Positions 34,864 to 44,791 of a stretch of DNA of 64,000 bases are shown here, piece after piece. Under the pieces are notes generated by a model. That model did no database searches. It was given only the letters and a program-made list of their open reading frames with translations, and was not told the DNA's origin. Within the stretch, counting starts at the first letter, position 1. Every line of letters starts with the position of its first letter. Source of the stretch: an uncultured Ignavibacteria bacterium (lineage in GTDB: Bacteria; Bacteroidota; Ignavibacteria; Tepidaquicellales; OLB5); assembly GCA_937873695.1 (NCBI GenBank), contig CALMYL010000008.1, forward strand, positions 1-64,000, given 5' to 3'. The translations under genes and the position numbers were made by a program.

Positions 34864-35466
34864 ATGAGCCTGAGCGTATACAGAAAAAAAAGGAACTTTG
34901 AGAATACTTCTGAACCGGCCGGAAAAAAGAAGACATCGCCTGGGCAGCTCATTTTCACTGTGCAGAAACACGATGCGAGCCATTTACATTATGATTTCAG
35001 GCTTGAGCTTGGCGGGATTTTAAAAAGCTGGGCTATCCCCAAGGGACCTTCAATGAACCCGGAAGATAAAAGACTCGCAATGATGGTTGAGGATCATCCT
35101 TTTGATTACAGAGATTTTGAGGGAACCATACCCAAAGGAAATTACGGAGCAGGTGAAGTAATAGTATGGGATAGAGGATTGTACTTGCCTGCAGGAGGTG
35201 GAACTGATAAAGAAGAAAATGAAAAACTCTTTAAGAAAGCTTTAAAAAAAGGTGATATAAAAATTGTGATGCTGGGTAAAAAGCTAAAGGGTGAATTTGC
35301 ACTTGTGAAGATGAAAAAGGACGAAAAAGCCTGGCTGTTAATAAAGAAAAGAGATGAGTTCGCGGCTGATACAGATGTACTAAAAAAAAACAAATCTGTT
35401 TTAAGCGGGAAAACTATAGAAATGCTGCAGAAATCAGATGGCAGAAAAAAGAAAAAAGCCGGATAG
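34864..35466 (+). CDS. LigD 3'-phosphoesterase domain as a stand-alone protein
   Basis: A 200-residue protein matching the LigD PE domain, which trims 3' ends by removing phosphates and ribonucleotides with Mn2+. Diagnostic segments are HDASHLHYDFRLELGG (near residues 38-53), SWAIPKGPSMNP, VEDHPFDYRDFEGTIPKGNYGAGEVIVWDRG (near 80-110) and, near the end, EFALVKMK. A lysine-rich tail ends GRKKKKAG. It starts 12 bases after ku and overlaps the ligase gene by 29 bases in another frame. In most bacteria this domain is fused to ligase and polymerase. Confidence 0.93.
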   Translation: MSLSVYRKKRNFENTSEPAGKKKTSPGQLIFTVQKHDASHLHYDFRLELGGILKSWAIPKGPSMNPEDKRLAMMVEDHPFDYRDFEGTIPKGNYGAGEVIVWDRGLYLPAGGGTDKEENEKLFKKALKKGDIKIVMLGKKLKGEFALVKMKKDEKAWLLIKKRDEFAADTDVLKKNKSVLSGKTIEMLQKSDGRKKKKAG

Positions 35467-36424
35467 TTTTTTGAAAATTCCTTTTCCCGGGAAAATTAAA
35501 CCAATGCTTGCAGTATTAAGTGATAAACCATTTAACAGCAAAGAATGGATATTTGAAATTAAATGGGATGGTTACAGGGTAATTGCAAAAAAGAAAAACA
35601 GAACAGCGGCATTAAGCTCACGCAGCCTTAATTCTTTTGACAGATTATTTCCGGAAATTAAGAAAGCTCTTCAGACAGTTAAGGGAGATTTTGTAATTGA
35701 TGGCGAAGCGACTGCAATGGATGACAACGACAGAAGCAACTTTCAGCAGCTGCAAAACCACCTTAAAACAGGAAAAGGTAATATTGTTTACTGTGTATTT
35801 GATCTTCTTTGGCTAAACGGATACAGCACTGAAATGATGCCCGTTACAGAAAGGAAAGAATTGCTAAGAGATCTTATAAATGGGTTTGATAATATAATTT
35901 ACAGCGAACATATACACAATAATGGTATTAAGCTGTTCAGGGAAGCAAAGAAACTCAGATTTGAAGGAATAATTGCCAAAAAAGCGGATAGTTTCTATTA
36001 TGAAAATACCCGTTCAAACAGCTGGCTTAAGATAAAAACGGAAAATACCATTGATGCCGTAATATGCGGTTACACCGAACCAAGAGGCAGCAGAAAATAT
36101 TTCGGGGCGTTATTGTTAGGGGTATATATCAACAACATGCTGATATATATTGGGCATACAGGAACAGGGTTCAATGGATCAAATCAAAAACCTTTATTTG
36201 CCTTAATGCAAAAATATATTTCAGCAATAAGCCCGTTTGAAATTGTTCCAAAACCAAATGCGCCGGTTACCTGGCTAAAACCTGCGCTTGTTTGCGAGGT
36301 AAAATTTTCTCATATGACAAATGACGGAATATTAAGACACCCTGTATTTCTGAGAATGCGTGATGATAAAGCAGCTGAAGAAGTTACTATAAGCTCACAA
36401 AAAAAGAAAAAAATCACCATCTGA
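35438..36424 (+). CDS. ligD: ATP-dependent DNA ligase, LigD ligase domain
   Basis: A 328-residue ligase. The nucleotidyl-accepting lysine is K42 in IKWDGYR. Further motifs are LSSRSLNSFDRLFPE, VIDGEATAMD, FDLLWLNGY, EGIIAKKAD and WLKIK, followed by an OB-fold with GALLLGVYINNMLIYIGHTGTGF and EVKFSHMTNDGILRHPVFLRMR. It seals nicks after end processing. The start ATG lies inside the phosphoesterase gene in the +1 frame, within a lysine-codon A-run. The protein ends in another lysine-rich tail, 5 bases before the polymerase start. Confidence 0.94.
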   Translation: MAEKRKKPDSFLKIPFPGKIKPMLAVLSDKPFNSKEWIFEIKWDGYRVIAKKKNRTAALSSRSLNSFDRLFPEIKKALQTVKGDFVIDGEATAMDDNDRSNFQQLQNHLKTGKGNIVYCVFDLLWLNGYSTEMMPVTERKELLRDLINGFDNIIYSEHIHNNGIKLFREAKKLRFEGIIAKKADSFYYENTRSNSWLKIKTENTIDAVICGYTEPRGSRKYFGALLLGVYINNMLIYIGHTGTGFNGSNQKPLFALMQKYISAISPFEIVPKPNAPVTWLKPALVCEVKFSHMTNDGILRHPVFLRMRDDKAAEEVTISSQKKKKITI

Positions 36425-36429
36425 ACAAA

Positions 36430-37332
36430 GTGGATAAGAAGATAAAAATAAACAGTCACATAATTGAGCTTACAAACCTTGAAAAGATATACTGGCCAAA
36501 GGAAAAATACACAAAAGGCGACCTTTTGGGTTACTACAGCCGCATCTCGAAATATATGCTTCCTTATTTAATGAACAGACCTCATTCACTGAACCGTTTC
36601 CCAAATGGCATTAACGGCAAAAGCTTTTATCAAAAAGATGTTAAGGGCAAGGTTGCCGGCTGGATAACAACAGCGGAAGTTTATTCAGAATCAAATGAAG
36701 AAAATATAAACTATTTTGTATGTACAAACAAAGCTTCACTATTGTATATGGTGAATCTTGGATGTATTGAGATCAACCCGTGGTTTTCAACCACGAAGAA
36801 GATGGACTACCCCGACTACCTTGCAATTGATCTTGATCCGCTTGATATATCATTCAAAAAGGTTATTGAGACAGCTGAAGCTGTAAAGGAAGTACTGGAC
36901 AAGGCTGATGCCAAAGGATTTTGTAAAACCTCCGGCGCGACGGGAATTCATATTTACATTCCTTTAAATAAAAGATATGATTTTGAAATTTCCAGGGAGT
37001 TCGCCCACGTAATTGCGGAACTAACGCAGGATCTTGTTCCGGGGATTACAAGCATAGTAAGATCGCCGGCAAAACGCAAAAGGAGAGTATATATAGATTA
37101 CCTTCAGAACAGAACAGGACAGACACTTGCGGCGCCTTACAGCGTAAGACCCAGGCCCATGGCGACTGTATCAACACCGCTGGAGTGGAAGGAATTACGA
37201 AAAATTGAGTCACCGGAAGAATTTACCATAGAAAATATTTTTAGACGACTTCAGAAAAAAGGAGACTTGTTTAAAGGAGTACTTGGCAAAGGTATAAACA
37301 TTGAAAAGTGTATGAAAAATCTTGGAATATAG
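36430..37332 (+). CDS. LigD polymerase (AEP primase-type) domain as a stand-alone protein
   Basis: A 300-residue archaeo-eukaryotic-primase-type polymerase, which fills gaps at broken ends, usually preferring ribonucleotides. Motifs seen: LTNLEKIYWPKEKYTKGDLL at the start, LAIDLDPLD (catalytic DLD near residue 138), the FCKTSGATGIHIYIPL nucleotide-binding segment, and RSPAKRKRRVYIDYLQN followed by RTGQTLAAPYSVRPRP. The start is GTG. It is the last of the three split LigD parts, in the order PE-LIG-POL, the same domain order as fused LigD of Pseudomonas. Confidence 0.93.
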   Translation: MDKKIKINSHIIELTNLEKIYWPKEKYTKGDLLGYYSRISKYMLPYLMNRPHSLNRFPNGINGKSFYQKDVKGKVAGWITTAEVYSESNEENINYFVCTNKASLLYMVNLGCIEINPWFSTTKKMDYPDYLAIDLDPLDISFKKVIETAEAVKEVLDKADAKGFCKTSGATGIHIYIPLNKRYDFEISREFAHVIAELTQDLVPGITSIVRSPAKRKRRVYIDYLQNRTGQTLAAPYSVRPRPMATVSTPLEWKELRKIESPEEFTIENIFRRLQKKGDLFKGVLGKGINIEKCMKNLGI

Positions 37333-37333
37333 T

Positions 37334-39298
37334 ATGCTAATAAACCAGCTGAAAAAGATAAATTACATTAAGAAAAAAACATACAGATCACTATTTTTAC
37401 TTACCTTTGCGTTTTTTGCGTGGTCCACATTTACATATTCTCAGGAACTGCTTGAAACTGATGAAATTGAATTCCGGTTTACAGACAGGCAATCCTTTGA
37501 TGAGAGTCAGCTTAAAGATGCCATTGCTCTTACTAAAAGCAATGTTTTCAGTTTAAAACTGGTTGAGGGTGATATTCAGAAACTCAAAAAATTCTATTTT
37601 GATAACGGTTTCTTTGATGTAACGGTTGATACTTTAATTACCGTAAATCGTGAAGATTCCGAAGCTTCGGTCATTTTTGAGATAACCGAAAATAGCCGTT
37701 ATAAAATAGATTCTGTTCTAACAAACGGTTTTGAGAAAATTCCATCGGAGACTCTTGGCAAGTTCCGGAGGATCAACACAATAAAAAAGGGCGATAATTA
37801 CAGCAAGGTGTTAATTATTCAGTATGGCAACGAAATTCTCGATACCCTCCAGAATAATGGATTCATGAATGCCCGCTATAGGATGGACTCCGGTACTGTT
37901 ATCAGGAGATATAAGGAAAAAAGTACTGCCGTTGTTGAGCTTAGCTTTGAAGGAACCGATACAATATATTACTTTGGCACAACAAAAATTAATATAAAGG
38001 ATAATGAATATGGTGTAAGAACGGAGTTACCTGCCGAAGAAATAACATATAAGGAGGGAGAGATTTTCAGCAAAGCGAAGAAGCTGGAGAGTGAAAGAAA
38101 CATTTCAAAGATACCAATAATATCCAGCGCAAAATTAAATCCGGTTGAATATTCAGGGAATACAGTGAACTTTACTGCTGATATTACATTGAATAAGAAG
38201 AATGAATTGACCCCTTTCATAAAAGGCTCAAATTTTGAGAACAGATTTTACCTTGGCGCAGGAATAAGGTATCTGAATAAATACTTTTTATCAGGCAACC
38301 GCACACTTATGCTTGAACTTGAGGGAGACTTTAATTCACCTGATATAAACCGCTCAGAACTATCGGCAACTGTAACACAGCCGCATTTTATCAGAAGAAA
38401 TATTACGCTAACTGATAAGCTGGCAATTGGATTTAACAATGTTGAAAATTACAAAAACTACTTTTTGGCAAATTTTACAACATTAAATTATTTTATTGCA
38501 CCGCATACATTTTACAATAATGTATACCTTGACCTGAATGAAGAATTGATATGGATAAAATATGATACAATAGCTACAGGAAGGCAGACACAGTTCAATT
38601 CAATCTTAAGCATTACATTTGAGCATGATAATACAAATAATCTGCTTGCACCTTCACGCGGGTTTTATCATTCTATTCTTGCAGGAAACGCCGGCCTGCT
38701 GCCCCGCCTTGTTACAGGATTATTGGGCAAAAGTGTATTTTACTCTCAGTTTTTCAAGGTCTATACTTTGAATAAAGGTTATTTTTCTTTAGGAAGAAAA
38801 GACCATACAGTTCTTGCAGCCAACATAAAAATTGGCGATATAATTGAGTACGGCGCGGGAGAAAATATCATCCCTGTACAGCCGCCGTACAAATTTTTCA
38901 GCGGGGGTTCCAGCAGTTTAAGGGGGTGGAATGCCAAAGGAAACGGTATGCTTGAAAACAAAATAAACGGCGGTACATTCCTGCTGGAAGGAAGTATTGA
39001 GCTCCGCCGAAAACTTTTCCCTGATGCTGAAGGATTCACAAGCGCGCTAGGCGGAGCCGTTTTTTTTGATTACGGCAATGTATGGGAAACCCACAAAAAT
39101 TTCAGGGTTTCGCAAATAGCAATGGCAGTTGGAGTTGGCGTAAGGTATGATCTGTTTATTGGTCTCATACGATTTGATTTTGGTTTTAAGCTGTATGACC
39201 CTTCAGCACCGGAAGGTGAACAATGGCTTTTTGATAATCCCGGCAGAATATTCATAGATAAATTCGCGGTTCAGTTCGGTATAGGGCAGGCTTTCTGA
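37334..39298 (+). CDS. Omp85-family outer-membrane protein (TamA/BamA-like)
   Basis: A 654-residue outer-membrane protein from the ATG at 37334; a TTG start 12 bases earlier would overlap the polymerase gene. A signal peptide reaches about residue 36 (FFAWSTFTYSQ). POTRA-like repeats cover about 40-280 (FTDRQSFDESQLKDAI, FYFDNGFFDVTVDTL, VIFEITENSRYKIDSV). The Bac_surface_Ag barrel covers 300-654, including FFSGGSSSLRGWNAKG, close to the conserved lid-lock RGF-type motif. It inserts or exports outer-membrane proteins. TamB is encoded convergently 16 bases away, suggesting a Tam-like pair. Confidence 0.9.
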   Translation: MLINQLKKINYIKKKTYRSLFLLTFAFFAWSTFTYSQELLETDEIEFRFTDRQSFDESQLKDAIALTKSNVFSLKLVEGDIQKLKKFYFDNGFFDVTVDTLITVNREDSEASVIFEITENSRYKIDSVLTNGFEKIPSETLGKFRRINTIKKGDNYSKVLIIQYGNEILDTLQNNGFMNARYRMDSGTVIRRYKEKSTAVVELSFEGTDTIYYFGTTKINIKDNEYGVRTELPAEEITYKEGEIFSKAKKLESERNISKIPIISSAKLNPVEYSGNTVNFTADITLNKKNELTPFIKGSNFENRFYLGAGIRYLNKYFLSGNRTLMLELEGDFNSPDINRSELSATVTQPHFIRRNITLTDKLAIGFNNVENYKNYFLANFTTLNYFIAPHTFYNNVYLDLNEELIWIKYDTIATGRQTQFNSILSITFEHDNTNNLLAPSRGFYHSILAGNAGLLPRLVTGLLGKSVFYSQFFKVYTLNKGYFSLGRKDHTVLAANIKIGDIIEYGAGENIIPVQPPYKFFSGGSSSLRGWNAKGNGMLENKINGGTFLLEGSIELRRKLFPDAEGFTSALGGAVFFDYGNVWETHKNFRVSQIAMAVGVGVRYDLFIGLIRFDFGFKLYDPSAPEGEQWLFDNPGRIFIDKFAVQFGIGQAF

Positions 39299-39314
39299 TA
39301 ATATTAATTCTGTT

Positions 39315-42300
39315 CTAGAATTTGATCTTGTATAGAATTTTTATTTCTGTTGTCATTATATCATTCTGGTTTGAGGTTAATGATTGTTTCTTTTCTTCCC
39401 GTGCAAATTCAAGAAGCAATGTTTCGGGGAGATTTAAATTAAGTATCCTGTTCAAAGGATAATCAACCACAAGTTCAAAGTTCTTAACATCCTTAAGCAA
39501 TTTGCCTCCGAATTTTACCCTGGCATCACCAAGCTCTGAAATAAGCTCAACATCGGTATCCTTAACATTTCCTTCTGTGTAATTGAACTGCGCATCTACA
39601 ATAAACGGCAGGACTTCCCTGACTGTCTGCGAAAGATAAGATGAGGCATACAACGAGCTTACTGAAGCGCCGAGTGAAGATGCTACCGCAGTCCGTTCAG
39701 AAGCAGAAAGTTCACTTTTGTACCTGCCAAAAAGCAGGTATGTGATCGCATCAGACTGAGCATCACTGCCGGATACTTCACTGCCATCCTGGTAAAGATT
39801 CAGGGTCAATTCAGGTTTCTTAGCGCTTCCTTTTACAGTTATAACAACCTCCACTTCACTTGTAGTAACAGAGCCGTACTGTTCGTTATTTTTTGTACTC
39901 GAGTAAACTCCTTTTATATCCAGAACAGGATTGGAAATATCACCATCAAATTTGATATTACTTTCGTTTAGCTTGAAATTCCTGTAAAACCTGTAATAAG
40001 AGTCACCGGCTACATCAACTGAACCGAATGCCTGCAAGCTCCCGTTGACTGTTTTTATATCAAGATCCGCTTTGAGCTCACCAAATAGTCTATCACGAGT
40101 AATATTATTAAAATCTATGGAGGCGTAAATACTGCTTTCGGTCTTAACATTAACATCAAGATTCACGAACGTTTCCTTGGAGCTATCCTGAGATAAAGAA
40201 TATCCTGCTCGTTCAAACGGGTTTAGCTTTGCATATTCACCGGGCTCAAGTGTTACAAGTGAATCTTTTGTAAACTTCAGGGAATCATTCCCGGCATCAA
40301 TATAAACAAAATTATCGTCGCCGGTATTGTAACCGCTTCCTTCCAGAGGCACTGAAGATATCGCAGCATCCTTGATCATCAATTGTCCTGTTATAAAAAG
40401 ACTATCAAGGCTACCGGTTACTTTTACCGGGGGATTACCGGTACCTGCAAGAATATACCCGTAAACACCAAGGTCATTTTGTTCAACATCTTTATCAAGC
40501 AAAACCATATCGCCGGTTGCCTCAAGGTCAATATCTGTTATCTTCAGGTCCTTAAAATCCAGGTTCCCAAACAGAGCTATATGCCTTGAATCATCATCAA
40601 CATTGTACAATTTTAATCTGTTTAACACCAGTTTAAAATTATTAGTGCTCATATCTGCATCAAAACTGTAGTCCATACCGGTAAGCGGAAAGAGATACCC
40701 ACCCTCGGTAATCTTCAGGTTACCTGTCAGCTGCGGATCAGAAGCCGTACCTTTTGCTGTGAGGTCAGCGTTAAGTACTCCCCTTAAACTTTCAATATCC
40801 TTCACCAATAAACTAAAGTTATCGAGCAGGAAATTATCTGCTTTTAGGTTAATATCTACCGGCAGCGTTGAAACATTCAGAGCATTCATCGTATCACCTG
40901 ATAGCGGATTCTGAAACGGTATAATTCCCCTGATAGTTAATGTACCTTTATTATCTGAATTTTCCATTTTAACTAACGCATCTGCAGTGTTATTTTCATA
41001 ATTTGCATTAACTGTAATAACACCAATATCACTATCCTGATACTTAATTGTATTTGATCTTATTTCAGCTTTCAGCTGCGGTTCAATAAGCGTACCTTTA
41101 TATGTAACAACAAAAACTGAAAGCTCACCCTCAATATCATTATCTGCAGACACTATATAAGAGGAATCCGCCATATTTACTATTCCGGCTATATCGAATA
41201 ATTTCAGGTTATTGCCTTCGAGCTTAAGGTCACTTTTGTTATTAAGCGAAAGTTCACCGCTGACACTCAATACAGCACTTCGGCTTTTGATATTGAACTG
41301 ATCGAAAATAAATTTATCCCCATCATTAAAACTAAAGACCCAATTATTTTTGTTTTCAATGTTGTAACCTCCGTATATTACTTTAACTGTATCAAGATCT
41401 GCAGAGATCTTTGAATTACCTATATTAAACTTACCTGAAATTGCGGCATAGCCCAATGTATCTGCTTTTCCGCGAAGCTCAATATCTGCTTCATTACCCA
41501 GCATGCTGATATTTGCCATTACTGAATCAAAATTGTTATTTCCAATAACTAGCCTGTTAACCTTAGACTGCATATCTATCCTTAATCCCTGCAATGAACC
41601 TGTATAATCATTGGAAATTCCAGTGTTAGATCTCAGATTATTCAATACGAAAACTGTATCGTTGTAAGAAAACGATCTCACTTCGAAATTATTAGTTAAG
41701 TAAAAGCCTTTTGCGGAATTTTTTATGTTCCCTGAAATATCTCCGTTAAAATTAACCCCAAACGGTTCTAACATTTTGGCAAGCTTTATACTATCTTTTG
41801 TTAAAAGGTAATATGAAAGATCAATATTATCATTAATAAATGTACTGTTAATACTTATTTCTGATCCAATTTCCCGGGCCGAATCATTTAAAATATCCGC
41901 AGTACCCGTACTGTTTATAATAATATCACTTGCAATAGAAATATTATACATTATTACATTAATAAGCCTATCCATTTTAAAAGAGCCTTCAGCATTCAAG
42001 TCGGCCATATCCGTTTTGATGCTAATAGTTCCGTTTGAATTGCTGCTGTGAATTTGGGCATTGACAGGCGTGGATGGAATTTCATATTCACCGAAGAATG
42101 ATTCAGATATTCCCAGCTGATAATTTCCGCTTATATTTTCAGGGGAAATACCTGAACCGCTAACATCAAAATTGAAATTCAAATTACTTTTATCGCTTGC
42201 GTTGCCGGTTACAGAAGCTACATTCAGCCCGTTTACATTACCCTTAAGGTTATAAACAGGGTTCTTCATGTTCCGGATATTTATTCTGCCGGCTGCTGAA

Positions 42301-43838
42301 ACATTACCCATTGAAGATGAGTGTTTTATGTTAAGTGTGATATTTCCATTATTTGTGCGAATGTTTCCGCCTGAAGTTCTTACATCGTATTTCCCAAAAC
42401 GTGAGTCATGCATTGAATAAGTGAGATTTGAATTCATTTTATTAAGATCAAATCCCCTGCCATCAAATTTAGCATTAAGGTTCAAGCTGCTGTTAAAGCT
42501 GTTATCACGCAATATTCTGCCAATATTCAGCTGCCTGGTGTTTACATAACCCGAATAAACTTCGTTATCCAGATCCAGAAATACATTTCCATCAGTGTGA
42601 CCTGCATCAGTATTTATATAGAATTCTGAATTGAATTTTGTATAAGTTCCCTTGTACTTAATATCTGCATAAACAGTACCAACATTACTGAAATCAGGAA
42701 TATTGCCTTTGTACACACGTTTAACATCAGGAGTATTGATAACAATATTATTACCATATACATCAAGATAAAGACTGTCGGGTCTGTGCAGATTGACGAC
42801 TCTGCCCTTTATCTGAATATTGGAATTAGGCAGAGTTAAACCAATATTTTCGGCAATCAGGTCACCGTATTTTCCTTCAGCGTCAAGTTTGAGGCCAACA
42901 ACCGTATCCAGAAAACTGAGTTCATGTAAAAAGAAACGCAGTTCTTTGAAATCAAACTTTTGTATATCAATACTTGCTTTAATGTACTTATTCCCCAGTT
43001 CTTCATAATCAAAATCATTGAATGGGTTGAAGCTTTCAGCATAAAGTCTGTATATTTTGATATCAGACTTATTTGTCGTAAGCCCGAAGTTCCAGAGATC
43101 GGTAGTTGTATCCTTTTCATTGATATTTGCATTAAAATGCATGTTGTGAATTTGAAGGTCTGAGTTAGTATTAAATGAAAGATCGTTAATGTTCACTGAT
43201 TTAAAATCTCTATAATACTTTGCGCTTAACTCCAGATTGAATTCAGAAATATCAGACCTAAAAAGGTCAAAATTTTCCATTAATGAACGTTTTTCCTGCC
43301 AGTTAGGCATAAGCCCGTTTGTATCACCTGCTGCCCTGAAGAAACCATTATTTATTTTAAGATATTCAACTGATAAGTCCCAATCAAACGATGAAGATGT
43401 AGTATCCGGTTCAGATGGCGCGAACAGATTTTCGAAGTTCCAGATAAGGCTATCGCCGGAGCTAATCTTTGTTATATTTATTACTGGCTCATTTAATATT
43501 ACATGATCAAGTGAAATTCTTTTATCAAGCAAACCCCAAAGATCGTATCCCACTTCGAGAGAGTTAAAACTAAGCATTGTATCATTGCGTACTGTTACGC
43601 TCCCTTTATTGAGCTTGATGCCATAAAAAATATTTCCTTCAATTGATTCAGCGTTTATGTGATTATCACGGGGAGTCTGCGAAGTATTAAGTTCATCAAG
43701 GGTATAATTGAGGACAATTTTATTGAAAGTATCGGACTGAACAAAAATAAACAGGAATATAAGCAGAAAAAAAAACGCACCGGCCATCCATAACAGAATT
43801 TTGCCGCCTTTTTTTAAAATGTGAGAAGGTTTTTTCAT
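39315..43838 (-). CDS. tamB: TamB-like translocation and assembly module protein
   Basis: A 1507-residue envelope-spanning protein. One N-terminal transmembrane helix lies at residues 12-33 (ILLWMAGAFFFLLIFLFIFV). A very long beta-rich body with repeated N-x-x-G/D-type strands follows, of the AsmA-like bridge kind. A C-terminal DUF490/TamB domain covers about 1150-1507 (PQLTGNLKITEGGYLFPLTGMDYSF, GSVDVAGDSYYRFYRNFKLNESNIKFDG, DAITYLLFGRYKSELS). Such proteins form grooves that carry lipid or unfolded barrels to the outer membrane. It overlaps the upstream yihY by 4 bases and faces the Omp85 gene. Confidence 0.9.
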   Translation of the reverse strand: MKKPSHILKKGGKILLWMAGAFFFLLIFLFIFVQSDTFNKIVLNYTLDELNTSQTPRDNHINAESIEGNIFYGIKLNKGSVTVRNDTMLSFNSLEVGYDLWGLLDKRISLDHVILNEPVINITKISSGDSLIWNFENLFAPSEPDTTSSSFDWDLSVEYLKINNGFFRAAGDTNGLMPNWQEKRSLMENFDLFRSDISEFNLELSAKYYRDFKSVNINDLSFNTNSDLQIHNMHFNANINEKDTTTDLWNFGLTTNKSDIKIYRLYAESFNPFNDFDYEELGNKYIKASIDIQKFDFKELRFFLHELSFLDTVVGLKLDAEGKYGDLIAENIGLTLPNSNIQIKGRVVNLHRPDSLYLDVYGNNIVINTPDVKRVYKGNIPDFSNVGTVYADIKYKGTYTKFNSEFYINTDAGHTDGNVFLDLDNEVYSGYVNTRQLNIGRILRDNSFNSSLNLNAKFDGRGFDLNKMNSNLTYSMHDSRFGKYDVRTSGGNIRTNNGNITLNIKHSSSMGNVSAAGRINIRNMKNPVYNLKGNVNGLNVASVTGNASDKSNLNFNFDVSGSGISPENISGNYQLGISESFFGEYEIPSTPVNAQIHSSNSNGTISIKTDMADLNAEGSFKMDRLINVIMYNISIASDIIINSTGTADILNDSAREIGSEISINSTFINDNIDLSYYLLTKDSIKLAKMLEPFGVNFNGDISGNIKNSAKGFYLTNNFEVRSFSYNDTVFVLNNLRSNTGISNDYTGSLQGLRIDMQSKVNRLVIGNNNFDSVMANISMLGNEADIELRGKADTLGYAAISGKFNIGNSKISADLDTVKVIYGGYNIENKNNWVFSFNDGDKFIFDQFNIKSRSAVLSVSGELSLNNKSDLKLEGNNLKLFDIAGIVNMADSSYIVSADNDIEGELSVFVVTYKGTLIEPQLKAEIRSNTIKYQDSDIGVITVNANYENNTADALVKMENSDNKGTLTIRGIIPFQNPLSGDTMNALNVSTLPVDINLKADNFLLDNFSLLVKDIESLRGVLNADLTAKGTASDPQLTGNLKITEGGYLFPLTGMDYSFDADMSTNNFKLVLNRLKLYNVDDDSRHIALFGNLDFKDLKITDIDLEATGDMVLLDKDVEQNDLGVYGYILAGTGNPPVKVTGSLDSLFITGQLMIKDAAISSVPLEGSGYNTGDDNFVYIDAGNDSLKFTKDSLVTLEPGEYAKLNPFERAGYSLSQDSSKETFVNLDVNVKTESSIYASIDFNNITRDRLFGELKADLDIKTVNGSLQAFGSVDVAGDSYYRFYRNFKLNESNIKFDGDISNPVLDIKGVYSSTKNNEQYGSVTTSEVEVVITVKGSAKKPELTLNLYQDGSEVSGSDAQSDAITYLLFGRYKSELSASERTAVASSLGASVSSLYASSYLSQTVREVLPFIVDAQFNYTEGNVKDTDVELISELGDARVKFGGKLLKDVKNFELVVDYPLNRILNLNLPETLLLEFAREEKKQSLTSNQNDIMTTEIKILYKIKF

Positions 43839-44791
43839 CCTGTCCTGACTTTCTTTCCCCGGGTATTTTTGCTTACTGCATTATTTATAAGATCAGTCAC
43901 TTTGGGCATTATTATACTCTCATTTGTTGGCTGCAACTTTTGACTATTGAACCTTTTTCTCACGACCTGTGTCAGTTCCGCCCCGAAATATAGTATGAGC
44001 CCTGAATAGTATATCCACACAAAAATTATAACAAGCGAAGCTGCGGCGCCGTATGTTGAACTGAATGAAGAACTGCCAAGATAAAGGCTGATCAGGTATT
44101 TGCCCAAGGTAAAAAGAACAGAGGTTAATACCGCTCCAAGCCAAACGTATTTCCATGAAATAAGTACATCGGGTAATATTTTGTATATCAGCGCAAACAG
44201 AACGGAAAGAACGATAAGGGACGACAGATTATTGAATATAAATGCCATGGGAATAAGAGAAGGAAACTGTCCGCTCATAAAGTTATTGAGTATGGAAATT
44301 AATGAAGAAATAATAAGTGAAACGATCAGAAGAAAGCCTGTTGCTACAACCATCGAAAATGAAATGACCCTGTTCCTGAAGAAAAGCCATATACCTCTGC
44401 CGGGTTTTAGTTCAACACCCCAAATTATATTAAGAGATTCCTGCAGCTCAAGGAAGACACCAATTGATCCGAGCACAAGCAGTATAATACTTAGTATAGC
44501 TGCAAACAAACCCGCAGATTTACTGGCAGCACCCTTTAATATTGTTTCAATCATAACTGCGCCATCAGGTCCGAGCAGGTTTTTCAGCTCACTGAATATC
44601 TGCCCTTTGGCGGCATCTTCACCAAAGACAAAGCCGGCAATTGCTATAACAATTATCAATAACGGACCAAGTGAAAATGCGGCATAATAAGAAAGAGCTG
44701 CCGCCATTTTGAATCCTTTATCATCAAGCATTTCATAATAGGCTTGCAATAATAGCGTGGGAATCTGCTTAATTTTAAATTTTTTACTCAA
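43835..44791 (-). CDS. YihY/BrkB-family membrane protein
   Basis: A 318-residue inner-membrane protein of the YihY (formerly RNase BN-like) family, with six helices. Characteristic segments are MAAALSYYAAFSLGPLLIIVIAIAG near residue 29, SIILLVLGSIGVFLELQESLNIIWGV near 102-127, SWKYVWLGAVLTSVLFTLGKYLISLYLG near 214, and the end of the last helix VWIYYSGLILYFGAELTQV near 258. The ancient RNase assignment is not supported for this family; the function is probably transport or envelope structure. It overlaps both neighbours (8 bases with the glycosyltransferase, 4 with tamB), so the three are translationally coupled. Confidence 0.92.
   Translation of the reverse strand: MSKKFKIKQIPTLLLQAYYEMLDDKGFKMAAALSYYAAFSLGPLLIIVIAIAGFVFGEDAAKGQIFSELKNLLGPDGAVMIETILKGAASKSAGLFAAILSIILLVLGSIGVFLELQESLNIIWGVELKPGRGIWLFFRNRVISFSMVVATGFLLIVSLIISSLISILNNFMSGQFPSLIPMAFIFNNLSSLIVLSVLFALIYKILPDVLISWKYVWLGAVLTSVLFTLGKYLISLYLGSSSFSSTYGAAASLVIIFVWIYYSGLILYFGAELTQVVRKRFNSQKLQPTNESIIMPKVTDLINNAVSKNTRGKKVRTG

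Noticed and set aside
35445-35451. A AAA AAG heptamer in the zero frame of the phosphoesterase gene, like the dnaX slippery site
   Set aside because: A -1 shift here leads into the third frame, not into the ligase frame, which needs +1. So it does not explain a programmed fusion.
44100-44687. Plus-strand frame of 195 codons
   Set aside because: It is antisense to the YihY gene and has no family resemblance or ribosome site.
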